Assembly (NCBI GenBank): GCA_036925085.1
Contig: JAUPFP010000010.1
Location: forward strand, 1,051,001-1,115,000
Direction of reading: 5' to 3'
Source: Brachycybe producta
Lineage: Eukaryota > Arthropoda > Diplopoda > Playtdesmida > Andrognathidae
DNA: 64,000 nt
Part shown: positions 40,451-50,678 of the stretch, piece by piece
How positions within the stretch are numbered: position 1 is the first letter of the stretch
How the letters are laid out: each line of letters opens with the position of its first letter
The notes under the pieces: generated by a model
Told to the model about the DNA's origin: nothing
The model's database searches: none
What the model saw: the letters and a program-made list of their open reading frames with translations, nothing else
Translations under genes and position numbers: made by a program

Positions 40451-40894
40451 CAACTATCGTTAATTTTAAATGCTATGGAAAAAGATAACTGGCTTGAAAA
40501 AGGTGGCGCCAAATCCAAAAAAGACGAACACCATCTTTCAAATTATCACTTTAGTAATTTAAGTTACATTTCATTTTGGCATGAATGATAAGGGAGACAT
40601 CAGATCTATAATATTATTTATTTTGAAGGACTTCTAACAACACTTTATCAAAAACAAAATGGGCGCTTGCGCCTTTTGCCACCGTAACAATAATAATAAT
40701 CAAATTGTAATAATCAGACACAAGATAATTGATTAAACCGTTTAACTAATCTCTTTGAGAAGAACAAACAAACAAACAAGGAAACTCTTTTAACTCACTT
40801 ATAAGTGATATTAAACAGATTAGACTGATTAGTTATTGATAATTTCAAAATATAGACAGAGACGATATAGACAACACGAAAATTCTTTTGTAAA

Positions 40895-41334
40895 TAATGT
40901 GGACCGTTTCTGAAAGTCCTTTGTGGTCCCATACCTTTTAGTTCGTGTCCTATCTGAATCCAACCCAATGTGATGGTTGGTCTTCAGGTTTACTTCAGCG
41001 ATCTCGCCTATATCTTAAACACCCTTTGTTAGCTCTCGGTAAGGATCTTCACAGATGCACCGTTTACCTCAGTGACAATTCCACAGGCTCTACAAAAAAT
41101 AAATACAGATCTATAGCATGGAAAACCTGTGGATGTCTGAACGAAATTCATATTTGTCTTATTGTCTTACTTACAATGAGTCTCTGACCATACTGTTGAC
41201 TCACCCTCGTTGTCTGCAGTTGCTTTGAATCCGTGTCTCGAAAAAAAAAAAAAAAACTCCATGGAACGGCTCGACGGGTCAAAGATGCATTTGTAGCCGT
41301 CACACAGTTCAATGATTACAAAGATGGAATTCAT
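40895..41334 (-). pseudogene. AA15 LPMO, heavily decayed fourth copy
   Basis: Fragments on the minus strand follow LPMO order. A start with DPSSRSM (cf. EPPSRSSMW) is broken by a poly-T run. RHGFKATADNEG comes next, followed by a donor-like GTGAGT. CICEDPYRE (cf. CGVCGDPYN) lies near 41058, EVNLKTNHHIGW near 40985 and GMGPQRTFRNG (cf. GMGCGPQETFRGC) near 40940. Frames differ between pieces and exon 3 is missing. It sits between copies A and B in the same orientation, so it is best read as a dead tandem duplicate. Confidence 0.65.
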
Positions 41335-42132
41335 TGCAATAGGATTTTTTTTTAAATTTTTGTACAAATTATTTTTGTTATTATTTTTTAATTATTTATT
41401 TTATTTTATTAGCTGTAATAACGTTGCTTTTAATGTAGGTTACTTTTTCAGTTCCAACTGGTCGTAAATTTATGTAGTCCAAAAATGCCAAAAGCAGATT
41501 AGAAAGTGACAAAGAATTTGTAACAGTTTCTAGTTATAGATATTATAAAAGCAATAAATAACATTAAAATTTAGTGTTTTTATATGTAATATTCAAGTTT
41601 ACCTTTTTTTTATTGTCTCTAAATTATATTAATGCATTAAAGATGGCCCCGTTTTTCATTCAATTATAATAAATAATAACAGCGATAATAATATGAAATA
41701 TCGAAAAAATTATTATTATTTCGTACATCTGTGAATTATAAACAAAGCAGATGTGTAGAATTAATTAATAATACTTCGATATTTTCATTATTATTATCAT
41801 AAAAAAAACAGTTGGGGAAATTGGCACAGAAATGTTTTAACAACAAACACTGTTTTGAGATCTCGTAAGATTAAAAAAATCGCGATTTTCAACTGTTTAC
41901 TTCATAAAAAATTTGTCCAAAATTCTTTTTACCAAATTTATAACCAATAAAATATTATAAAAGTTAATTTGAAATAAAAAATTTACTTGTATCATCACAT
42001 TTTGTTTTACAAAACTCAAATTTTTGATTAGATAAAGATAATCTCACTTGAAATTTAAAAAAAATATTCATATCAATTTGATATCACTGACTTTATCATT
42101 AAAAAAACACTCGATTCTATTGATCAATCCTT

Positions 42133-43588
42133 CTAATCCAAAATTGCAATATCCGAACACCCTCTAAATGTTTCTTGAGGACCACAACCCATTTGGCCAG
42201 TACCATCTGGACATACTCCCCAGTTAGAAGCTAAAATATAGAAACAAACAATTAGAGTAGATAAAAACACTAACGTCCATATTCTAAAAACATTACTTAA
42301 GCCAAAGTGAAACTTAAAACGACGCTAAACCATAAAACTCTCCATAGACTAACTAAAGTTTTGTCGTGCGTCATTGGTTTAACCTCAACTTTATTTTAAG
42401 CAACATTTTTGAATACAAGGGGGTAATGGCAATTTTCTAAAACGTTACTCAAGACACAGTAAACTTTAAACAAAGTAGTAAATCTCCACACCCTCACTAT
42501 AGAAAATGTTGGCAAAAGCCACGTTTTAAGTTTTGCTTAATTTATGTGATAAATTTAACAATAGAAAACAACTAACCAGTGTTCCAATGCCATTGTAAGA
42601 CACATCGCGAACATGACAAATCTTTAGGTAACTTGACTTTTATGTTGAGGGTACAGGCGGAAGCGGTAGATGCTGGAATGTGGTAACGGGTACCAGAACC
42701 ATCGGCCAACTCGAGAAGATGTTCATTCAAACAACTCTTTTGAAAAGAAACCAAAGTTAAATATCTGTTAAGATTGTAATTTGTACATTCACGTGTATCT
42801 ATTGGTCAGTGGTCACCTGCGGTGCTACATTCATCATGTCGCCGTTAGAACACAATCTAAATTCAAACCAACCAAAATGGTTAATCGTAAGTACAATTGT
42901 GATGTCCATTTCTTGTCCAGTGGTGAACTTTCGTCCAATGATGGTCTGGCCATATTTTCCACCATCCTCATTATTTCTAGGTGCAGGCTGTCCATATGGA
43001 TCACCACACGGACCACAGCTTCCGTTATGAAGAGTCCATTGTTCCTGCATTACACCAACAATTACAAACATTGTTTTTAAACTTTGGTTATTCTGTTTTT
43101 CAGAAATAACACAAACTGTGTTAAAAATTAAAATAGTAGCGGAATCACTTAATAGTTGTTTCGTGTCAATATCTTCCAAAATCAACTTTTTATAGATTAA
43201 AGTTTAAAAGCACTGTCTTCTTAAAGATGGGACAATATGAAACTTGCATGAAAAGTTTATTTTAAAAGATATCAATATAAAATACCCTTAAGTGACTGAA
43301 CTACCCTTCTAGTTTCAAAAACACTTTCAAATTTTGCTTAATTTTGCTCCTGAAAAACAGAATAACCAGAGTTCTAAAAAAATAAAATAATTATTGAAAA
43401 AAAAAACTTGCATAAAAGCCACCACAGTTCAGGGCATTATCGTCGTAATTAATAGGTGCATTCGGAAATCCAGAGTCTCTCCAAAGAGTAGAACGACTAG
43501 GAGGAACTAGCACATAACCGTGTCCACCGCATCGTACGACAAAAACCATCAAACTCAACAGAACAACGGCACAAGTATTCTTGAACAT
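42133..43588 (-). CDS. AA15 lytic polysaccharide monooxygenase, copy B
   Basis: Exons in transcript order: 43588-43412, 43044-42817, 42736-42577, 42230-42133, giving 220 residues. A signal peptide of about 22 residues precedes the mature start HGYVLVPPSRSTLWR; this N-terminal His is half of the copper-binding histidine brace. The second brace His is in LTINHFGWFEFRLC (mature residue about 93). CGPCGDPYGQP, LADGSGTRYHIP and GCGPQETFRGCSDI complete the domain. AA15 enzymes oxidatively cleave chitin or cellulose outside the cell. The first intron appears to use a GC donor (TAT|GCAAGT), since the only nearby GT gives the wrong phase. Substrate specificity is not deducible. Confidence 0.9.
43078..43378. 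mobile_element. Palindromic repeat R1 in LPMO B intron 1
   Basis: It runs from TTGGTTATTCTG through TTCCAAAATCAACTTTTTAT to the inverse CTTCTAGTTTCAAAAACAC and CAGAATAACCAGAG. It is a complete foldback. Confidence 0.82.
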
Positions 43589-43934
43589 TTTCGAAGAACG
43601 AAATTATGTACGTTTAATAATAAAAAATATTAATTTATACTAATAATGAGACGACCTCAAGCACTATAAATACTCATTAGAAATGAACTTTAGCACAGTT
43701 TACCTAAATTTATATACATATAACATGCGGAGAGTTGCTCCAGTTAATAATTGTCCTCGAATCTCGATCAAATTGATTGCATGCAAACCAATCATAATAA
43801 AAATAGCTAAAATTATGTTTCTATAGAAAACAATATAATCAGTTGTCAATTGAATTAACTGATTTTATCCTTTTCTGTCGAAATATCGAGATAATCTTTT
43901 TTAATTGCAAAGTTTTTAAGTGGTTAAGATATTT

Positions 43935-44225
43935 TTTGAAATTCTGGTTATTCTGCCTTTCTGAAGCAACATTATACGGAGAAATTGAAAGTGTTTTAAA
44001 AAGTAGAAAGGATAGCACAATCACAAGAGTATTTTCAAGTTGAAATATTTTAAAATATATTTGCTATAGACAAAATTTCATAAAATATTATCTGCTTAAA
44101 GTTTAGTCGTTTAGAAACTGACACAAAACATGAAATTTCCATTAAGTGATTAAAATACTCTTCTAGTTTACAAAAGCCATTCAAGTTTTTCTTAATTTTT
44201 GTTTCTGAAAACAAAATAACTGGAG
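43935..44225. mobile_element. Palindromic repeat R1 upstream of LPMO B
   Basis: Arms GAAAGTGTTTTAAAAAGTAG and CTTCTAGTTTACAAAAGCC flank a centre with ATCTGCTTAAAG. Confidence 0.8.
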
Positions 44226-44229
44226 TAAA

Positions 44230-44640
44230 ATCAAGTGGTTTAGACGCTAGCAGGGTAGCTCAATCACTTAACAGTAATTTCATGTTGATATCTTTCAAAA
44301 TAAACTTTTTATAAACCAAAAAAATATCGTCTGTTTAAAGTTAGGTCACTTTCAAACTTACTATAAAAAGCTTATTTTAAAAGATATCGACATGCAAATA
44401 CTCTATAACAGTGGTCTCCAAAGTGGGGTGCGCAAGATGATCCACGAGGATGTGCGAGATTCATCATCAACTGATATTTATTCAATTTTTTTTTTAATAT
44501 CGGTTGTCACTTATTCTGGGGTGTGTGCTTCGATTTTTTAGTACGTTAGGAGTGCACGACCACACAAGTTTGGAGACCACTACCATATAATAACTGAGCC
44601 ACGATTCTAAGTTTTGAAAAAAATTTCTAGTTCTTCATTT
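44230..44640. mobile_element. Palindromic repeat R1 split by a hAT-like MITE
   Basis: R1 sequence runs from about 44240 and is interrupted at 44409-44582 by an element starting CAGTGGTCTCCAAAGTGG and ending TTTGGAGACCACTA. The flanks CTCTATAA and CCATATAA could be a diverged 8-bp duplication. R1 resumes to about 44640. Confidence 0.72.
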
Positions 44641-44644
44641 TGTT

Positions 44645-44925
44645 TCTGAAAGAGAAAATAACTACAAAATTAAGAAAAACTAGAAAGTGTTTTAGAAACT
44701 ACAATGTTTCGTGTCTTCATCTTTTAAAATCAGCTTTTTATAGACAAAAATGAAAAAAAATAGGCGAATCATTTTCAAACTTAACCCAAAAAGCTTATTT
44801 TAAAATATATAAAACTCTTATGTGATTAAGCTACCCATTCAGTTTCTAAAACACTTTCAAGTTTCTCGTAATTCTGCTTCCAAAAGATAAAATAATCGGA
44901 GTTCGAGGGGCATTTACAATGTAAA
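44645..44925. mobile_element. Palindromic repeat R1 downstream of LPMO C
   Basis: Arms GAAAGTGTTTTAGAAACTAC and GTTTCTAAAACACTTTC. It ends just before the AATAAA (minus strand, about 44968-44963) that probably serves LPMO C. Confidence 0.8.
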
Positions 44926-45083
44926 GAAACATGCAGCAGTTCATGGAATTGATTAAACATGCTTTATTCAATTGAAAAAAAACATGCAAAATTATAAAAA
45001 AATTAGTATAAACAATTTTAATTAATAAATAATCCTGATTTTGTCCACAGTTTACAGTATAATTACAATTTCGTCATTGGCTT

Positions 45084-45942
45084 TTAATATATGGCAATGT
45101 CGGAACATGCTCGGAAGTTCTCTTGCGGTCCACACCCCATTGCACCATAGGAACCGTCTTTACAAAATCCCCAGTTAGTCGCTGAACAACACAAATAACC
45201 ATTTTTATCCACACAAAAAAACCATGAAAACAATAACCATTACCTGTATTATAGGTCCACTGGAACACACACTGAGAACACGTCACCCCTTCGGGTAATT
45301 GCAGTCGGAGCGTCACTGTCCCACTGTACGGAAAACTGTCTGGAATCATATATCGTGTTCCAGAGCCATCGGCCAGTTCCAATAAATGCTTGTCCAAACA
45401 TTCCTATAGAAGAAAAAAAGGCAGTCATTGCATTTCTTCGATCGAAAAGATAACTATTAATGATACAAGTGTCGTACTTGTGTTGCTTCTCTGGCAACGT
45501 CATTGTTCGGACAGATTCTGAATTCAAACCACCCTTTGTGATTTGCTGTCAGTTCGACCACCACATCGATCACTTGACTCTCATTGTATGTCTTTGAAAT
45601 GATTCCCAATCCGTATTTGCCTCCGGCTTCGTTTTCTCTCGGTTCTTTCTCATTGTATGGATCTCCACATATGCCGCATTTACCATTGTTCAACTCCCAC
45701 TGAACCTAAAAGTTTGATGGAAAAAAAAACTTAATATTGTTTCGATTAAGAGCAACGATAACCAAAAAAAAACGTACGGCAAAACCACCGCAAAATAATT
45801 GATTGTCGTTATAATTTGGCGGAGTTCCATAGCCAAACCGCCAAAGGCTCGATCGGCCCGGAGGTTCCAACAAAATACCATGAGAACTGACATTAGAATA
45901 AAAAAGAGACACTAAAAGCAATAAGATAAAAAATGTATTCAT
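45084..45942 (-). CDS. AA15 lytic polysaccharide monooxygenase, copy C
   Basis: Exons in transcript order: 45942-45778, 45705-45478, 45403-45244, 45181-45084, giving 216 residues. A 20-residue signal peptide (LLLLVSLFYSNVSS) is followed by HGILLEPPGRSSLWRFGYG; His21 becomes residue 1 of the copper brace. The second brace His (ELTANHKGWFEFRIC) falls at mature residue 91, the position known for the characterised Thermobia AA15 enzyme. CGICGDPYNEKEPRENEAGG, LADGSGTRYMIP and GCGPQENFRACSDIAIY follow. A Phe in the ENF/ETF motif is my candidate for the axial aromatic residue. Exons 2-4 match copy B in length and phase. All splice sites are GT-AG. This is the best-preserved member of the array. Confidence 0.95.
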
Positions 45943-46283
45943 TGTTGGATCTCGAGTGTAAACAATGAACTAACTGACAAATAACAACTAAAGTACGGCT
46001 CTTTTTATATGAGAAATTAAAACACCCTTTGTTTTTATTATAATAATATTGATGATCTGAAATCCTTGACAACCTCAGAATTTAATTTGTGAGCAACAAA
46101 AACTTATTTGTAATCCAAGGGATTTAAGAAATGTAAACAATAAACAAAACATTTTATCTTTAGGGATTCAGAATGTCACATTCTGAAGAAAAACATTTAT
46201 CAATGTACTAATCCATGACTGTTATAAAATATTTTCTCAAATTAACGGGAGATTCTGTTTTATATTATAAAAACATCATTTTG

Positions 46284-49240
46284 TTAGATCTCAACATCGT
46301 GCTCATCGTCTTCATCGTCATGATCGTCCAAATGGTCGGACTTGAATAACATGGAACGAAATTGACTGTCGGCATACTCGGGCCACGACGAAAACTGTAT
46401 AAACAGACGAAGGAACTGTTGCGGCGAAAGGTCACCGAATCGAGTGAATATCGTATACCCTTCTTTGATGAGTCGTGGCCCACTGTTTGGAATCCACTTT
46501 CTGATAGTAATAAAAAAATAACGGAAAAATGATTGCAATCATGATTCTGAATCATTTGGTTTCTCAAAAATATGTCGTTTAACGTAATCTTTGACAAAGT
46601 TAGAATTTTCTTCAGAAACAAGGTTTTTTTTTTAAATAACTAAGATTAGATTTATTACAGATTTTCAAGTAAACTTTTATTTGATGTGTATCTTCTTTAT
46701 TTCGGCATGAAATATATTTCACAAAGTGCTTTGTGTAACATTTTAATGCCATGGTCATAAATGATGTACAATTTCGTTTCAGAGAAATATTGGACCCCCC
46801 CCCCCCCTATAACAATTTTACGCTCATCATCATCGACTAGTTTGTCGCATCGCAATGAAATTCATTAAAAAAGAATTTCGAACGGACACCGAAACTAACG
46901 TCACGTTGAAGTCCTCCCAGATTAGCATTTAAACTGCACATAAACGGTGTGTTCCATCTTCAAACCGTTTCATTTCAAATGACGAAAAGGGTTTGAGGTG
47001 GAGACTAGCCATTGCAGACCCGTCCATTAGGCGAACCTAATCCAGGGCCTCGAACGCAAAAGTTTTAGGGGGGCGCATTTCAACAAAATTTATTTTTTTA
47101 GTATTTAAAAAATAATTAACTAAATTAAATAAGCTAATAATTATTTCAAAATCATGAGATATAAATAGGTGGGGAAAAGATAAGCTTGTCTGTAGGCAGT
47201 TTGATGCTACCCATCACCCTCCTACAGACAACTTACCTACCGTAAGTGGATGAATGGAACAGCAGAATACAACTATATTTAGACATTTTGAACTTTTTAA
47301 AAATCGTTTTCAATGTATTCCAAACTATAAACACTTCAAGGTAGCTATTATAAATGTTTCATTCTATACTTCACCATTCAAATCGCGCCACACAGTAAGT
47401 ACATACTTATTATAGAGATTCCCTATGTTTTTGTGTGAAATTAATTTTTAAAAAATCCTTTAATATACTAAAATAATTTAAATCCCAAATAATGTACCTT
47501 TCAACAAAAAAACGGTCACTTTTTCGTCGAAATTTCTTTTAAACAAACACAACTCGTCATCGAACATGTCACAAAAATAAGAATTTCAAGCCTACTTACT
47601 CTAGAGAATAAATGACGACTGCCGTCCTCTTTACCATATGTTGTTTGACAAAGTAGTAAAATTCCAAAAGGTGTTCTTTAGATGAGAAATTAGACAAAAG
47701 GTCCGATTTGGGCGTTAATCGAACAAGGTATAAATGGTCTTGGTCATATTTTATCTATGGACGAAATCCAAAATGAAAAAAAAAACAACATACACTTAAA
47801 GAAACAAACATTCATCGAGAGAGACGATGACGAACTGACCCTCATCCGTTTCGACTTCGTTGGTTCTGGATAGAAATATTTCGTCTTTTCTTTCTCCAAG
47901 AGATCGATGTCAAAGAAGGCACTGTACAAGACTGACGCCATACGATATCTTCCAGCGCCCTTACTCGGTTCAGAAATCATGTACTTAGAAAAAGAGAAAA
48001 CAAACAAGATTCTGCGTAAGAGACAGTTCGGAGACGTATCGTTGCTCTTCGTGATTTACTTCTGTGTGTTTGTGTGTGTGCTTTGCATATATGCTTTTGT
48101 GTCGCATGATTTTTTTCAATTTTATTGAATTTCGCACCTTTTTATAGAAATTTCATATAGAATCGATAATCGATAAAAATGCTGCGTATGTACATAATTG
48201 AAACTTACATCGTACTCTTTACCAGATACGAAGAAAACGAACTGAACTCTTCCATAAACGAACATACCGTTCAGATGGGCCAAACTTACTAACAAGTAAC
48301 GCATGAACCTCACTTCGTATTTCTGCGGAACCGTAGCAAAAACGACCAGAGGAGGAGCTACAAAAAATAAGAGAAAGGAAAAATGATAAAAAAAAAATGC
48401 CACCTAATCTCATTTCACGTCAACGCTCACATTCGATCCAATTTTTCGTTTGTACACCGTCAAAAAGTCGATCGAGATTATCCGAGAAGGTGATCTTGTC
48501 GACGTAAAACAGTTTCGGCAACTTGAAGAAGTCTTTCTCTACAACTTCAAAGCTTCCGACCGAACTCTCATCTCGTAACCTTTCCAACACGGAAATGAAT
48601 TCCGTGTTGCTCTCTAACAGTTTCAGCTTACTAACACCGTCACGAAGCAAAGCCTTCGTCACAATCCCCAAACCTGAAAGGTAAAAAAAAAATGAGACCA
48701 GAGATTTATTTCAATTATGTTCGATGAACTTAAGATAGTAACCAACCCGGATTCACTTCAATAAACATCTTCGTATCGTTTGGTCCGCGATCCGAGTGGT
48801 CATCACATCCGGTCAAGTGCCTGGAAATATAATCTACATTATACCAATTATTAATGTTGGCTCCTCTTACGTAATTAAATCACGTCTTGTACATAATCAC
48901 CTGCGATATGTGGATACAGAATATAGACTCCATCCGTAAGACGTTTCTTTGACTTTTTCATCATCGTCTTGTGTTCTAAGATCAAAGCGGCCGATTCCTC
49001 ACTCATTTCCTTCTCTTTTTCGTCGTTTTCATTAGTTACCGAAATCGTACTTATTTTAAATTTCGACTGAAAAGCGAATTTGTGGGTCGCAGGGACCGAA
49101 CCCCCTGTTCTTGACCTCAAAAACACATGGTTGTTAAGAGCAGCATTAGTCGTAATAAGCTTAACGTTCAGGAAAAAGTGATACTTCAATAAGAAACATG
49201 ATTGACAACAAGCTCTTGAAGTTAACCAAGGGCCAGTCAT
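46284..49240 (-). CDS. TFB2M: TFB2M-like mitochondrial transcription factor / rRNA dimethyladenosine transferase
   Basis: Seven exons in transcript order: 49240-48901, 48820-48747, 48673-48431, 48357-48209, 47983-47840, 47754-47600, 46500-46284, about 440 residues. A basic, Ser/Arg-rich N-terminus fits a mitochondrial presequence. The SAM-binding motif MFIEVNPGLGIVTKALL matches LLECNPGPGILTQALL of human TFB2M, followed by KLLESN and EKDFFKLP. FMRYLLVSLAHL, YGRVQFVFFVSGKEYD and the C-terminal QQFLRLFIQFSSWP follow the family order; the tail is acidic. The protein melts promoters for mitochondrial RNA polymerase. The exon 1-2 join is one base short: the donor after HIA is phase 1 while HLTGCDD needs phase 2. 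That points to an indel or a misjudged junction. The divergent neighbour starts 1.4 kb away. Confidence 0.85.
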
Positions 49241-49415
49241 CTTTGCACAAATTTAAAAACTATTTAAACTCCACACGCAACCAAATTGAATTTCACCGAA
49301 ATTTCACATTTCTATTCCTCCTTTTCATATACTGTTTTGAAGCATCGCAAATAGCTCATGTCCTAACGAAGATGAACGGCAACAGTGATCTATTATGGCG
49401 TCATTTCAATCTGAG

Positions 49416-49627
49416 GCGACAGGCAATTAAAAAACGGGATGAACAGAAGTTGGCTCCGCCCTTTTTTATGACGACCGCAACTTATAATTGGTTGGTTATG
49501 TAGTTTGACGTCACATGCTCCGCCCTTTTCAACGTCAAACCCCACAAGAAACCAATTAGCAGTTGCCGTTCGTCAAAAAAGGGCGGAACCAACTTTTGTT
49601 CATCCCGTTTTCTAATTGCCTGTCGCC
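49416..49627. mobile_element. Palindromic MITE R2 next to TFB2M
   Basis: It begins GGCGACAGGCAATTA and ends TAATTGCCTGTCGCC, so the terminal inverted repeat is longer here than in other copies. It carries the shared core GGCTCCGCCC and GACGTCACATGCTCCGCCC. It lies less than 200 bp from the TFB2M start, on the divergent-promoter side. Confidence 0.85.
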
Positions 49628-50678
49628 TTATTTGTTCACCCACATGTGTGTAACATCCGGTTTCAGAAAGTTTACATATTGCCACAATTTCTATTCCTTT
49701 TTTTGTTTAAGTTATGTTTTGAAGCATTACGCATGACCTATGTGCTCATAAAGATAAACGACAATGATGAACCAATGTGGCGTTGCAACATTAATGCTGT
49801 AAATCGAAAACATGCCATATTAGTACACCTTAATAGCTTAACATCCGGCTTTGTAAATTGTAGGTAATGTCATGTCCGGTATGATACAATCAAAACTCAA
49901 ATTTAAAGAATGATAGTTTTAAGTACATAAAGTAGCTGTAAATCACGTTTTATGAATGACTATTTGTCATTCAAATCTAATATAAAATAAATTAAATATA
50001 TATTCCTAAATTAATGTTAAAATTCACACAACATTGACCGTATCCATGACTTATTTCAACCTAAAGCCTTTGCAAAACATAATTCGGAATTTGACTATAA
50101 CACGTATAATAAGTAGACAAGGGAATAAAAGATGGAAACCGAGGTTTTGGTAATCGGTTCGTCCATCCGGTGACCGTGATAATGACCACTAAGAAACAAT
50201 CCTTTTCTTTTACACTTTTACTATTCTGTCATAGGATATGGTTTTATGTTTTTCGTTTGCTGTTAACGCCGTCCTTTATTGAATGGAAAACATTTTCAAC
50301 TTGAAAAATTCTCCTTTTTCAACGTGTGTGACTGTGACAGTAATTTAGGAAATGAAGTGTGTTGAAACTGCGTTTGACAACTGAAAACAATCAGATTTAC
50401 AAGTCGTAGTTTTGAGTGGCAACTAGGTTGCTTTTTGTACCGTTTACGTACGTTAAACATGTACGTACGTTAAAAATTCAGACGATTACGTAGACGTAAT
50501 TGTCTAAAAGTAACCACTTTCTTGTGTTTAAAAGCCTCTTAGTCTTTCAGAGAGCCTTTTTGAATGAATGTAGACGAGAAATATCTGACGGATTCTCTTC
50601 GAACAGAGAGTACATTTTTATTCTAATTATATAAATTGTAACCCTTTTGAAACATTTTCTTCTTTAAGTAATCGAATC
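49628..50678. promoter_or_regulatory. Divergent intergenic region between TFB2M and the MBD gene
   Basis: About 1.05 kb of AT-rich sequence separates two genes transcribed away from each other, so both promoters should lie here. CGTACG-rich motifs (ACGTACGTTAAAC, GTACGTACGTTAAAA) occur near 50445-50475. I cannot identify a TATA box or transcription start with confidence. Confidence 0.45.
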
